From assembly GCA_947626785.1 (NCBI GenBank), contig CANQTO010000030.1:1-34079 (forward strand): DNA of 34,079 nt. The letters run 5' to 3'. Made by a program: the position numbers and the translations under genes. How positions within the stretch are numbered: the stretch's first letter is position 1; each line of letters begins with the position of its first letter. The notes under the pieces are model-generated. The model was not told the origin of the DNA, did no database searches, and saw only the letters and a program-made list of their open reading frames with translations. Positions 14,080 through 22,465 of this stretch are shown in pieces. The stretch comes from an uncultured Oscillospiraceae bacterium. Lineage in GTDB: Bacteria > Bacillota > Clostridia > Oscillospirales > Oscillospiraceae.

Positions 14080-16314
14080 TTACCACAGACCCACGTTCTG
14101 CATCATGCCGCCGGCGGGAAGCATGGTGTCCAGATAGGTCTGCGCGTCGCCGTAGTCGGGGCCCCAGCCGGAGCTGCCGCCAAAGTCGAAGTTGAACTGA
14201 TAGCCGTTGTCGCCCATGTAGGAGGCGTTGGAAGCGGTGTCGGAGTCGCCGGAAGAAACCAGATCGACGACGACACGGCCACCCAGAGCGGCCTCGACGG
14301 ACTGCTTCATCGCCTGGTCCATAGCGGCCCCGGTGGTGCTGTAGTCACGGTACACATAGTCCAGGTGGATCGGGTTCTCGGCGCTGACCTCGATGCCCTC
14401 AGCGGCCAGCTCCTCAACAGCGGCGTCCATGTACTTGGCAGCCTCGTCGGGGAGATACCAGCCGTCGAAGCCGTAGCTGGCGCCGACGCCGTCGTTACCG
14501 GCGGGATCCCAGACCTGCATGGGATAGCCGTCAGCGGTGAGCTGGGCCTGGAGCACCTCGCCGTAGTAGGTGCCGGCCGGGAAGGTGGTGGAGGTGCCGT
14601 TGATGTCAACGGTGAACTCGTTGGCAGCGACGATGAAGCTGCCGGGCACGTAGGAGTTGGTCAGAGCGGCGTACTTCAGATCTTCGCCCACGTTCAGGGC
14701 CAGGATGGTGCCGCGGTCACGGGACAGGGCCAGAGCCATGCGGAAGTTCTTGTTGAGCTTCGCGGCAGCGGTGCGGGCGGCCGTGTCGGGATCCTGGGTG
14801 GAGCGCATGGCGCTCTCGTCGTTGAAGTTGGCGTAGGCGTAGCGGTTCACGTTGACCCAGTTCAGGAAGGAGGTGTCGTCCTCCAGGACCACGTAGGCGT
14901 ACTTGTCGAAGTAGGTCTTGCCGTCGGCATCGTCGGGAACAGCGACCTTCTTGGCCTGCTCAACAGCCTGAGAGCCCAGGCCGCAGCCGGCGTTGAAGGT
15001 GCCGTCCATCACGTTGTTCCAGGAGAACAGAGGATCGGTGCCGTCGCTGTAACGGAAGGTCACGGTCTTGATGGTCACATTGTCAGCATCCCAGTAGGAG
15101 GGGTTGGCAGTGTAGGCGATGGTGTTCTGATAGGTGTAGTTGCTGATGAGGTAGGGGCCGCAGTAAGCGATGTGCTGAGGATCGCTGCCGTAGGTGTAGT
15201 CGGCGGCGCTGGAGTCGAACTCGGCGCCGAACTTGCCGCCCTGAGAGGTGTAGTACTCACGGCAGAGAGGAGCCATGGCGCTGTAGCCAAGCACGGTCTC
15301 AAACCAGGGGGACATCTCGGACAGGGTGACCACCAGAGTGGAATCATCGGGGGCCTTGATGCCGACCTCGTTGAAGTCGGTGACCTCGCCGGAGACGTAC
15401 TCAGGCAGGTTGACAACGGGGGCGATCACGCTGGAGAGCCAGCCGCCGCAGTCGGCCGCGTGCTGAACGGCGGCCACCCAGTCGTCGGCCTTCACGTCGG
15501 CGATCTCGGTGCCCTGATAGTCGACCCACTTCACACCCGGACGGATGTGGAAGGTGTAGGTCAGGCCGTCATCGCTCTTCTCCCAGCTCTCGGCCAGGGC
15601 GGGCTGCAGGATGTTCTTGGCGTCATAGGCCAGCAGGCCTTCCCAGGTCATGGAGAGGGGAGCGCCGACGGCGGTCTTGTTGGTGGACAGGCAGTCCCAC
15701 ACGTCGGGCTCATAGCCGGAGGTGTAGGCCAGGGTGTAGCTGTCCTGCATGGTCATGCCGTTGTCGGCAAACCACTGCTTGACATAGTCGCGGTACTCAT
15801 CGGCAGTGGCGCTCTCGCCCCACTTGGCGGTCAGCTCCGCGCGCTGGTCGGGGGTCAGGAACTGGTCGGCCATCAGCAGCCCCTTGTAGGAGCGGTAATC
15901 GCCGTCAAAGCCCCAGGTGACAGAGGGGACAGAGTGGGGAGCGATCTTGCTGATGGCGTAGTTGCCGGCGTTGTTCTCGTAGGGCAGTACGACGCCGGTC
16001 TCCAGCAGCTTGGCCTCGGCGATAGCCATCAGGCCCAGACGGGTGCCCTGATCGCCCTCAGCCAGAGACTTCTCGTAGTACTCAACGAACTCGCCGAAGA
16101 TCTCGTCATAGAGAGCGTCAGAAGCGGCGCTTTCCGCCTCAACGTCGATGGCGTCCTGAGTGTTGACGTCAGCCATCAAAGTCGGGGCGTTGGCTGCGGG
16201 GGCTTCGGTCGCGGGGGCCTCGTCCGCCGCAGGTGTGGAGCTGCCGCCGCCGCAGGCCGCCAGAGAGACAGCCATGGCGAGAACCAGCAGCATGCACAGG
16301 ATTCTCTTCTTCAT
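14080..16314 (-). CDS. oppA: peptide-binding lipoprotein (SBP_bac_5), apparently circularly permuted
   Basis: This is a 744-residue lipoprotein with a signal peptide and lipobox LAAC (Cys21), then an Ala/Pro/Glu linker. The canonical start of a family-5 peptide-binding protein appears only at about residue 193 (YTLAYTSGYEPDVWD). It continues through ALAESWEKSDDGLTYTFHIR (239-258) to WGPDYGDAQTYLDTM, where the protein ends. In ordinary OppA/DppA this WGPDY-D-P-x-T-Y-L block is followed by a helix pair containing R-x-x-L/M-x-x-A-E-x-x-L, then 'viPly' and a closing strand. Here that closing part seems to sit at the N-terminus: TRLGLMAIAEAKLLETGVVL (91-110), then PYENNAGNYAISK. It is the first gene of the operon, with its own promoter, and TAGGAGG lies upstream of the ATG. 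Confidence 0.88.
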   Translation of the reverse strand: MKKRILCMLLVLAMAVSLAACGGGSSTPAADEAPATEAPAANAPTLMADVNTQDAIDVEAESAASDALYDEIFGEFVEYYEKSLAEGDQGTRLGLMAIAEAKLLETGVVLPYENNAGNYAISKIAPHSVPSVTWGFDGDYRSYKGLLMADQFLTPDQRAELTAKWGESATADEYRDYVKQWFADNGMTMQDSYTLAYTSGYEPDVWDCLSTNKTAVGAPLSMTWEGLLAYDAKNILQPALAESWEKSDDGLTYTFHIRPGVKWVDYQGTEIADVKADDWVAAVQHAADCGGWLSSVIAPVVNLPEYVSGEVTDFNEVGIKAPDDSTLVVTLSEMSPWFETVLGYSAMAPLCREYYTSQGGKFGAEFDSSAADYTYGSDPQHIAYCGPYLISNYTYQNTIAYTANPSYWDADNVTIKTVTFRYSDGTDPLFSWNNVMDGTFNAGCGLGSQAVEQAKKVAVPDDADGKTYFDKYAYVVLEDDTSFLNWVNVNRYAYANFNDESAMRSTQDPDTAARTAAAKLNKNFRMALALSRDRGTILALNVGEDLKYAALTNSYVPGSFIVAANEFTVDINGTSTTFPAGTYYGEVLQAQLTADGYPMQVWDPAGNDGVGASYGFDGWYLPDEAAKYMDAAVEELAAEGIEVSAENPIHLDYVYRDYSTTGAAMDQAMKQSVEAALGGRVVVDLVSSGDSDTASNASYMGDNGYQFNFDFGGSSGWGPDYGDAQTYLDTMLPAGGMMQNVGLW

Positions 16315-16445
16315 AGTTTTCCTCCTATAAAATTTTCTTTAACCTTTTTGAGCACAGAGCGCGCAGAAAAAAGCTAAATTCGAAATGTAAAGGGCCGGGG
16401 CTTACTTTATCGGTGCAAATTGCTAAAGTTCTGCCCTGCGCCAAG

Positions 16446-16562
16446 GCCGCGGACCGCTTCCCGCGCTCCGCGGCGCCATTCCGGACGTCCGGAATGCGAA
16501 CACCGCGTACGCGGTGTTCGATAAAACCTTGCTGTTCCACGCTCAAAGAGGGCGCGGAACAG
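16446..16562 (-). repeat. palindrome cluster in the oppA 5' leader
   Basis: Four inverted repeats lie between the promoter and oppA. They are 16532-16562 (CTGTTCC/GGAACAG), a 24-bp perfect loopless palindrome at 16497-16520 centred on CGCGTACGCG, a 20-bp perfect palindrome CATTCCGGACGTCCGGAATG at 16477-16496, and 16446-16474 (GCCGCGGA/TCCGCGGC, 13-nt loop). Loopless perfect palindromes suggest a DNA-level element (a MITE-like insertion or protein-binding sites) as much as RNA hairpins. The leader from promoter to ATG would be about 275 nt. Confidence 0.7.
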
Positions 16563-16595
16563 AGGAATTTTTCATATAATTAAGGATTATTATAA

Positions 16596-16624
16596 ATTCT
16601 ACACAATCGCGCCAACTTTGTCAA
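16596..16624 (-). promoter_or_regulatory. promoter of the opp operon
   Basis: On the minus strand TTGACA (16624-16619) and TAGAAT (16601-16596) are separated by 17 bp, a near-consensus sigma-A promoter. Just upstream, TTCTAAA (16636-16642) and TTTAGAA (16657-16663) form a 7-bp inverted repeat with a 14-bp spacer. That repeat could be an operator or the weak end of the thioesterase transcript. Confidence 0.8.
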
Positions 16625-16693
16625 TTTGTAAATCATTCTAAAAATGGAAGGACAGATTTAGAACTTCTGGACAATTTGACGAGAAAAACGCGG

Positions 16694-17125
16694 TTATTCA
16701 GCGACTTTCTGCTTCCGATGCACGAAAAAGAGCTCAAAGGTCCCGTAAACGCAGCAGTTGCCCTGCTGGTCCAGCAGCTCCACCTTGGCCAGGGCCGTCT
16801 GCCGGCCTTCCTTGAAGATCCGGCCCTCAGCGCAGATCCGGCCGGAGCGCACCGGGCGCAGAAAGTGGATGTCCGCGCACTGGGTGACCACCGTCCGGTC
16901 CTCCCCGCAGAGAGTCAGGCCCGCCTGGCCCGCCGCCGTGTCCATGAGCGTGAAGCTCAGGCCCCCGTGGACGATGCCGATATGGTTGAGATGCTGCTGC
17001 TCCACCTGACAGGCCACACGGCTGAAGCCCCGTTCGAGCCGCTCCCGGACGATCCCGCAGTAGCGGACAAAGTCGTTTTTCAGGGGCCGGTCCGGGACCC
17101 CCGCGCAGTCCTTTAGCTCCGCCAC
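16694..17125 (-). CDS. PaaI/YdiI-type hotdog-fold thioesterase
   Basis: This is a 143-residue hotdog-fold protein that likely hydrolyses an acyl-CoA. The signature HLNHIGIVHGGLSFTLMDTA (45-64) contains the HGG turn and the Asp on the long central helix used for catalysis in PaaI-type enzymes. TVVTQCADIHFLRPVRSGRI forms the following strands. The GTG start at 17125 is supported by AAGGAGG eight bases upstream. It lies 21 bp downstream of the FAH-family gene and is probably cotranscribed with it. The CoA substrate is unknown. Confidence 0.85.
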   Translation of the reverse strand: MAELKDCAGVPDRPLKNDFVRYCGIVRERLERGFSRVACQVEQQHLNHIGIVHGGLSFTLMDTAAGQAGLTLCGEDRTVVTQCADIHFLRPVRSGRICAEGRIFKEGRQTALAKVELLDQQGNCCVYGTFELFFVHRKQKVAE

Positions 17126-17146
17126 AGGCAGCGCCTCCTTACTTTC

Positions 17147-18016
17147 TTACTTTACGCCGTTTTCCAGTACGCCGATCCCCTCGATCTCACAGCGTACCCG
17201 GTCCCCGGGCTTCAGAAAGCGGGGCGGGTCGAAGCCCATGCCCACGCCGGAGGGGGTGCCGGTGGAGAGGATGGTCCCGGCCCGGAGGGTGATGCCGGCG
17301 CTCAGGTCCGCGATGATCTCCGCCACGCTGTGGATCAGGTCTCCGGTGTTCCCGTTCTGCCGCAGCTCCCCGTTGACGGTGCAGCGGATGGGCAGGGCCG
17401 GGGCCGCGCCCAGCTCGTCCCGGGTGACGATCCAGGGTCCCATGGGGAAGAAGCCGTCCAGGCTCTTGCCGAAGAACCACTGGCCCCGGCCCTGCTGGAG
17501 GTGCCGGGCGGTCACGTCGTTGGCTGCCGAGAAGCCGAAGATGTAGTCCCCGGCCTCCTCTGCGGACACGTGATAGGCGTCCCGGCCGATGACCACGGCC
17601 AGCTCCGCCTCGTAGTCCAGAGAGTCGCAGATGTCGAAGTGGCCGTCGATGTCCTTCCCCGGGGCGACAGCCTGGTTGACGTGCTTGGTAAAGTAGCTGG
17701 CGTCCGTCTTGGGCGGCTCCACGATGCCCGCCCGGTTGGACTCGGCCACATGGTCCCGGTAGTTCAGGCCAATGCAGATGACGTTGTTGGCCGGGTGGGG
17801 GATGGGGGCCAAAAGCTCCACCTGGGAGAGGGCCTCGCCGGGCCCCTCCGGCTGGCAGATCCGGCCAAAGTCGCAGCCCAGCTCCCGGATGAAGGCCAGG
17901 GCGCCGGTCTGGGGGGAAAAGCCCAGCTCCTCCAGACGGTAGACCCGCTCTCCGTCAAAGGAGATCCCGGCGGTGACGCGCCCCAGGGCGGCGCTCTTAT
18001 AGGTCAGCAGCTTCAT
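17147..18016 (-). CDS. fumarylacetoacetate hydrolase (FAH) family protein
   Basis: This is a 289-residue protein. The C-terminal FAH domain (about 75-288) begins NNVICIGLNYRDHVAE. It contains metal-binding DYEAELAVVIG, the block GFSAANDVTARHLQ, GKSLDGFFPMGPWIV and the closing GTILSTGTPSGVGMG. Family members cleave or decarboxylate 2-oxo/acylpyruvate-type compounds (fumarylpyruvate, oxaloacetate, 2-hydroxyhepta-2,4-dienedioate) with Mg2+ or Mn2+; sequence alone does not choose among them. The N-terminal 75 residues form the usual small extra domain. The ATG at 18016 has GAGGAGG upstream. Pairing with a thioesterase suggests breakdown of an organic acid handled as a CoA ester, which is an inference. 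Confidence 0.9.
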   Translation of the reverse strand: MKLLTYKSAALGRVTAGISFDGERVYRLEELGFSPQTGALAFIRELGCDFGRICQPEGPGEALSQVELLAPIPHPANNVICIGLNYRDHVAESNRAGIVEPPKTDASYFTKHVNQAVAPGKDIDGHFDICDSLDYEAELAVVIGRDAYHVSAEEAGDYIFGFSAANDVTARHLQQGRGQWFFGKSLDGFFPMGPWIVTRDELGAAPALPIRCTVNGELRQNGNTGDLIHSVAEIIADLSAGITLRAGTILSTGTPSGVGMGFDPPRFLKPGDRVRCEIEGIGVLENGVK

Positions 18017-18053
18017 ATGGGTGCCTCCTCACTGATTTCTTTTTTATTCTTAT

Positions 18054-18082
18054 AATATAAACGTTACAGGGCCGGAAGTCAA
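18054..18082 (-). promoter_or_regulatory. promoter of the FAH/thioesterase operon
   Basis: On the minus strand TTGACT (18082-18077) and TATATT (18059-18054) are spaced by 17 bp. It is back to back with the CLC promoter; the -35 elements are about 14 bp apart, so one regulator could control both. Confidence 0.65.
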
Positions 18083-18095
18083 ACCTTTTCGCCGC

Positions 18096-18124
18096 TTGCA
18101 TTTTGCCCCCGCCGGTGGTAAGAT
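18096..18124 (+). promoter_or_regulatory. promoter of the CLC gene
   Basis: TTGCAT (18096-18101) and TAAGAT (18119-18124) are spaced by 17 bp, followed by GAGGGGAAGG in front of the TTG start at 18158. Confidence 0.65.
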
Positions 18125-18157
18125 GAGACGAATTTTGACGGAGCGAGGGGAAGGGCC

Positions 18158-19501
18158 TTGAGAGAGGTTTGGAAAAAGCTGCTGCCGGTCCTGAAGATCT
18201 GGGGGCTGTACATCAAAGCTTTGGGGAAATGGCTGCTGGTAGCGGCCGTTACGGGCCTGCTCAGCGGGCTTTTGGGCTCGGCCTTCCACATCTGCGTGGA
18301 CCGGGCCACCCAGCTTCGGGCAGAGCAGCCCTGGCTGCTGCTGTGCCTGCCGGCGGCGGGCCTGCTGATCGTGGCCATCTACCACCTCACCCACACCGAG
18401 AGGCTGAGCACCAACAGCATCATCGAGGAGGTGCAGAGCGGCCGGGGCCTGTCCCTGGGTCTGATCCCCGCCATCTTCCTCTCCACCGTGCTGACCCACC
18501 TCTGCGGCGGCTCGGCGGGCCGGGAAGGGGCCGCCCTCCAGCTGGGGGGCACCGTGGGCTTTGAGACCGGCAAGCTCCTGCGTCTGGACGACCGGGACCT
18601 GCGCACGGCCACCATGGCCGGTATGGCCGCCTTCTTCGCCGCCCTCTTCGGCACGCCCCTCACCGCCACGGTCTTCGCCATGTCCGTCATCAGCGTGGGT
18701 CTGCTGTACCACGCGGCCCTGCTGCCCTGCCTGACCGCCTCCCTGACCGCCTACTGGGTCTCCCGGATGCTGGGGGTGGAGCCCACCCGTTTCGCTGTCG
18801 CCGCCCCGGAGGTGAGCGCGGGGCTGATGCTGCGGGTAGCGGCCCTGGCGGCCCTCTGCGCCTTCGTCTCCGTGCTCTTCTGCCTGACCATCCACTTCTT
18901 TGAGGCCGGGGCCAAAAAGCTCCTGAAAAACCAGTGGCTCCGGGCCGCTGTGGGCGGGGCCGCCGTGGTGGCCCTGACCTGGCTCTGCGGCAGCCGGGAC
19001 TACAACGGGGCGGGCATGGGAGTGATCACCGCCGCCATCGAGCAGGGGCGGACGGCCCCCTGGGCTTTTCTCTTAAAGCTGCTCTTCACCGCCGTCACCC
19101 TCAGCGCCGGCTTCAAGGGCGGCGAGGTGGTGCCCTCCTTCTTCGTGGGGGCCTGCTTTGCCTGCGCCGTGGGCCCGCTGCTGGGCATCCCCGCGGGCTT
19201 TGCCGCGGCGTTGGGCCTGGTGTCCGTCTTCTGCGGGGCGGTCAACTGCCCCCTGTCCTCCATCTTCCTGTCGGTGGAGCTCTTCGGCTCGGGGGGCCTG
19301 CTGTATTTCGCCGTGGCCTGCGCGCTGAGCTTCGTTCTGTCGGGCTATGTGGGGCTCTACTCCAGCCAGCGCATCCTCTACGACAAGCTGAAGGCCCGGT
19401 ACATCAATGTCCACGCCAACGCCTACCACGAGGGCGAGGCGGGGCAGACCTCCGAAAACGGCAGCGTGACGGAGGCTCCCGGCGGGCAGAACGTAAAATG
19501 A
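18158..19501 (+). CDS. CLC-family chloride/fluoride channel or antiporter
   Basis: This is a 447-residue membrane protein with about ten or more helices. The CLC filter motif GGSAGREGA (117-125) keeps the gating Glu in GREG but has Ala where most chloride CLCs have Pro. FFAALFGTPLTATVFAMSV and the late GFKGGEVVPSFFVGACFACA block are clear CLC signatures. The usual GSGIP anion motif is replaced by STNSIIEE (84-91), so the ion preference is uncertain; fluoride or a divergent anion is possible. No CBS domains follow, only a short hydrophilic tail. The TTG start is chosen because GAGGGGAAGG lies just upstream and no other start precedes the first helix. The gene is monocistronic and ends at a strong terminator. 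Confidence 0.88.
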   Translation: MREVWKKLLPVLKIWGLYIKALGKWLLVAAVTGLLSGLLGSAFHICVDRATQLRAEQPWLLLCLPAAGLLIVAIYHLTHTERLSTNSIIEEVQSGRGLSLGLIPAIFLSTVLTHLCGGSAGREGAALQLGGTVGFETGKLLRLDDRDLRTATMAGMAAFFAALFGTPLTATVFAMSVISVGLLYHAALLPCLTASLTAYWVSRMLGVEPTRFAVAAPEVSAGLMLRVAALAALCAFVSVLFCLTIHFFEAGAKKLLKNQWLRAAVGGAAVVALTWLCGSRDYNGAGMGVITAAIEQGRTAPWAFLLKLLFTAVTLSAGFKGGEVVPSFFVGACFACAVGPLLGIPAGFAAALGLVSVFCGAVNCPLSSIFLSVELFGSGGLLYFAVACALSFVLSGYVGLYSSQRILYDKLKARYINVHANAYHEGEAGQTSENGSVTEAPGGQNVK

Positions 19502-19504
19502 TAT

Positions 19505-19538
19505 AAAAAATCCTGCGGTTTGCGCCGCAGGATTTTTT
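19505..19538. terminator. bidirectional terminator between CLC gene and feo operon
   Basis: A 14-bp stem AAAAAATCCTGCGG has a six-base loop and T-tracts in both directions. It serves the convergent CLC gene and feo operon. Confidence 0.9.
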
Positions 19539-19551
19539 TAATTGAGACCGC

Positions 19552-19734
19552 TCAGCCGTGACCTTGGGCGCGGCCGCAGCCGGTGCAGCCGGCGCATCCG
19601 CCGCCGCAGGAGGCGCAGGAGGACCGGCCCTTCTTTTTGTCTCGGACCATGCTGAACAAAACGGCGGCGACGGCGAGGAGCAGCAGAAGGAAGACGGCGA
19701 TGGAGGCGAAATTGGCTTGGATCCAGTTGAACAT
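19552..19734 (-). CDS. FeoB-associated Cys-rich membrane protein
   Basis: This is a 60-residue protein with one membrane helix (about 8-30), a basic DKKKGR stop-transfer, and a Cys/Gly tail with six cysteines (CASCGGGCAGCTGC) that could bind iron or another metal. Such proteins follow feoB in many Firmicutes. It starts 19 bp after feoB with GAGGAGG upstream of the ATG. A role as iron chaperone at the FeoB cytoplasmic exit is suggested for the family but not proven. Confidence 0.9.
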   Translation of the reverse strand: MFNWIQANFASIAVFLLLLLAVAAVLFSMVRDKKKGRSSCASCGGGCAGCTGCGRAQGHG

Positions 19735-19753
19735 GGGGAGGCCTCCTCAGCGC

Positions 19754-21907
19754 TCAGACTTTTACGGGGTCGGGCAGCTTGCCGGTGGCCTTGTTCTCGG
19801 GCTTAAAGAGCTGCCAGAGGATCAGGACCAGCAGCGCAACAGCCACCAGGGTGCCCAGGATGCTGCCCGCGCCGATGGACCAGGCGCCCAGCTGATACAC
19901 GATCAGGGAGACCGCGTAGGCGAAGACGCACATGTAGCCGATGGCGAAGAGGGTCCACTTGCCGTTGTTCATCTCCCGCTTGATGGCGCCCATGGCCGCA
20001 AAGCAGGGGGCGCAGAGCAGGTTGAAGATCATGAAGCTGTAGGCGGACAGCTGGGTGTAATCCGCCGCCACCAGGGCCCAGATCTCGTCGCCGTTCTCGC
20101 TGAGCTCCCCGGCGAAGTTGTAGAGGATGCCGAAGGTGGCGACCACGTTCTCCTTGGCGATGAGGCCGGTGATGCTGGCGACGGTCGCCCTCCAGTTGCC
20201 GAAGCCCAGGGGGGAGAAGATGAAGGCGATGGCGCTGCCCACGGCGGCCAGGATGGAGTGGTCCATATCCTCCACCAGGCCGAAGGAGCCGTTCTCCCAG
20301 CCCACGGCCTGAAGGAACCAGAGCACGATGGAGGACAGGAGGATGATGGTACCGGCCTTCTTGATGAAGGACCAGCCTCGCTCCCACATGGAGCGGAGCA
20401 CGTTGCCGGCGGTGGGGGCGTGATAGGCGGGCAGCTCCATGACGAAGGGCGCCGGATCACCGGCGAAGAGCTTGGTCTTCTTGAGCATGATGCCGGAGAG
20501 GATGATGGCGGCCACGCCGATAAAGTAGGCGGAGATGGCCACTAAGCTGCTGCCGCCGAACAGAGCGCCGGCGATCAGGCCGATGATGGGCATCTTAGCC
20601 CCGCAGGGGATGAAGCAGGTGGTCATGATGGTCATGCGCCGGTCCCGCTCGTTCTCGATGGTGCGGGAGGCCATGACGCCGGGCACGCCGCAGCCGGTGC
20701 CGATGAGCATGGGGATGAAGCTCTTGCCGCTCAGGCCGAACTTCCGGAAGATCCGGTCCATGATGAAGGCCACACGGGCCATGTAGCCGCAGTCCTCCAG
20801 GATGGCCAGCATGATGAACAGCACCAGCATCTGGGGCACAAAGCCCAGCACCGCGCCTACGCCGGCCAGAGCGCCGTCACAGACCAGGCCCACCAGCCAG
20901 TCGGCCACGCCCCAGCCCTCCAGCCAGCCCCGGGGGATCTCCACCAGCCACTGGGTACCCAGCACGTCGTTGGTCCAATCGGTCAGGAAGGAGCCGAAGG
21001 GGCCCATAGCCACCCAGTACACCGCGGCCATGACCACGGCGAAGATGGGCAGGGCGGCGATCCGGTTGGTGACGATCCGGTCGATCCGGTCGGAACGGCT
21101 CAGCTGGCCCCGGGCCTGCTTCTTGCAGCAGCCCTTCATCAGCCCGGCGATATAGATGTAGCGCTCGTTGGTGATGATGCTCTCCGCGTCGTCGTCCAGC
21201 TCCTCCTCGGCGGCCTGGATGTCCTGCTCGATATGGGCCAGGACCTCCTTGTCGATGGCCAGCTGCTCCAGCACCTTGGCGTCCCGCTCGAAGATCTTGA
21301 TGGCGTACCAGCGCTGCTGCTCCTCAGGCAGGTCGTGGACGGCGGCCTCCTCGATGTGGGCGATGGCGTGCTCCACCGGGCCGGAGAAGCGGTGCTGGGG
21401 GACGGTCTTCCCGTGGACGGCGGCCTGAACGGCGGCCTCCGCCGCCTGGGTGACGTCGTCGCCCTTCAGGGCGGAGATCTCAAAGACGGGGCAGTCCAGA
21501 GCCCGGGAGAGCTCCTTGGTGTTGATGCTGTCGCCGTTTTTGCGGACGATGTCCATCATGTTGACGGCCACCACCACCGGGATGCCCAGCTCGGTCAGCT
21601 GGGTGGTCAGGTAGAGGTTCCGCTCCAGGTTGCTGCCGTCCACGATGTTTAAGATCACGTCGGGCCGCTCACCGATCAGGTAGTTGCGGGCCACTACCTC
21701 CTCCAGGGTGTAGGGGGAGAGGGAGTAGATGCCCGGCAGGTCCATGACGGCCACGTCGCTGTGCTTTTTGAGTTTGCCCTCTTTCTTCTCCACCGTGACG
21801 CCGGGCCAGTTCCCCACAAACTGGTTGGACCCGGTCAGGGCGTTAAAGAGGGTGGTCTTGCCGCAGTTGGGGTTGCCGGCAAGGGCGATCTTGATCTGTT
21901 TTTCCAT
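19754..21907 (-). CDS. feoB: ferrous iron transporter FeoB
   Basis: This is a 717-residue GTPase-permease for Fe(II) uptake. The N-terminal G domain has G1 GNPNCGKT (11-18), G2 NWPGVTVEKKEG, G3 DLPGIYSL, G4 NMMD and G5 SALKG. A helical GDI-like domain follows, then the membrane part with paired Gate segments (LIGTGCGVPGVMASRTIEN and the C-terminal AKENVVATFGILY). Length is normal. It is the third gene of the feo operon, 59 bp after the second feoA, with AAGGAG upstream of the ATG. Transport is probably repressed by iron through the palindromes at the operon promoter. Confidence 0.97.
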   Translation of the reverse strand: MEKQIKIALAGNPNCGKTTLFNALTGSNQFVGNWPGVTVEKKEGKLKKHSDVAVMDLPGIYSLSPYTLEEVVARNYLIGERPDVILNIVDGSNLERNLYLTTQLTELGIPVVVAVNMMDIVRKNGDSINTKELSRALDCPVFEISALKGDDVTQAAEAAVQAAVHGKTVPQHRFSGPVEHAIAHIEEAAVHDLPEEQQRWYAIKIFERDAKVLEQLAIDKEVLAHIEQDIQAAEEELDDDAESIITNERYIYIAGLMKGCCKKQARGQLSRSDRIDRIVTNRIAALPIFAVVMAAVYWVAMGPFGSFLTDWTNDVLGTQWLVEIPRGWLEGWGVADWLVGLVCDGALAGVGAVLGFVPQMLVLFIMLAILEDCGYMARVAFIMDRIFRKFGLSGKSFIPMLIGTGCGVPGVMASRTIENERDRRMTIMTTCFIPCGAKMPIIGLIAGALFGGSSLVAISAYFIGVAAIILSGIMLKKTKLFAGDPAPFVMELPAYHAPTAGNVLRSMWERGWSFIKKAGTIILLSSIVLWFLQAVGWENGSFGLVEDMDHSILAAVGSAIAFIFSPLGFGNWRATVASITGLIAKENVVATFGILYNFAGELSENGDEIWALVAADYTQLSAYSFMIFNLLCAPCFAAMGAIKREMNNGKWTLFAIGYMCVFAYAVSLIVYQLGAWSIGAGSILGTLVAVALLVLILWQLFKPENKATGKLPDPVKV

Positions 21908-21966
21908 CTTGCTTACTCCTTTTTTGAGTTAAAATCCTCTAACTTTTGGGCAAAGAAAAGCGGGGT

Positions 21967-22218
21967 TCAAGTATAGGGATGGCCGCTGCCGCCCAGGTTT
22001 TCCACCTCGATCATCTCGGCGTCGGCCTTGCGCAGGGACAGCTCATAGCCCCGCACGGTGATCTCCACCGGGTCGCCCAGGGGTGCCACCTTGCGCAGCT
22101 TGATCTCCACGCCCTTGGTGATGCCCATGTCCATGATCCGGCGCTTCACCGCGCCCTCTCCGTGGAGCTTCACCACCTTGACAGTGGAACCGATGGCTGC
22201 TTGTCTGAGTGTGTTCAT
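21967..22218 (-). CDS. feoA: FeoA-domain protein, second copy
   Basis: This is an 83-residue SH3-like FeoA protein. The core is GSTVKVVKLHGEGAVKRRIM followed by DMGITKGVEIKLRKVAPLGDP, then VEITVRGYELSLRKADAEMI, the standard FeoA arrangement thought to modulate FeoB. It lies 16 bp after the first feoA. Two tandem feoA genes are common in Clostridia. Confidence 0.93.
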   Translation of the reverse strand: MNTLRQAAIGSTVKVVKLHGEGAVKRRIMDMGITKGVEIKLRKVAPLGDPVEITVRGYELSLRKADAEMIEVENLGGSGHPYT

Positions 22219-22234
22219 GCGTTCTCTCTCCTCC

Positions 22235-22447
22235 TCATATCATGATCTTTCCGGCCATTTCCCGGCTGATGGCCACCCGGGACTCCTTCACGCTGACGAT
22301 CAGGTTGCCGGCAATGGCGGACACCACCGTGACCGTGCCTCCGGCCACGAAGCCCATGTCCTCCAGGTGCTTCTTCAGCTGCGGATTGCCCCCCACATGG
22401 CGGATGATGTTCTCCTCCCCGGGGGACGCAAGCGTAAGCGGCATCAT
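22235..22447 (-). CDS. feoA: FeoA-domain protein, first copy
   Basis: This is a 70-residue FeoA-like protein and the first gene of the operon. The core NPQLKKHLEDMGFVAGGTVT is followed by a strand pair ending IVSVKESRVAISREMAGKIM. It is shorter than the second copy. The start has two adjacent ATG codons; the outer one at 22447 has AAGGGAG seven bases upstream. It is divergent enough from its neighbour that the two probably have separate contacts with FeoB. Confidence 0.9.
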   Translation of the reverse strand: MMPLTLASPGEENIIRHVGGNPQLKKHLEDMGFVAGGTVTVVSAIAGNLIVSVKESRVAISREMAGKIMI

Positions 22448-22465
22448 ATCTCTCTCCCTTCCTGG

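Noticed and set aside
16540-16580. Ten-codon open frame in the oppA leader on the minus strand
   Set aside because: No ribosome binding site, no biased amino-acid content, and it overlaps a hairpin arm.
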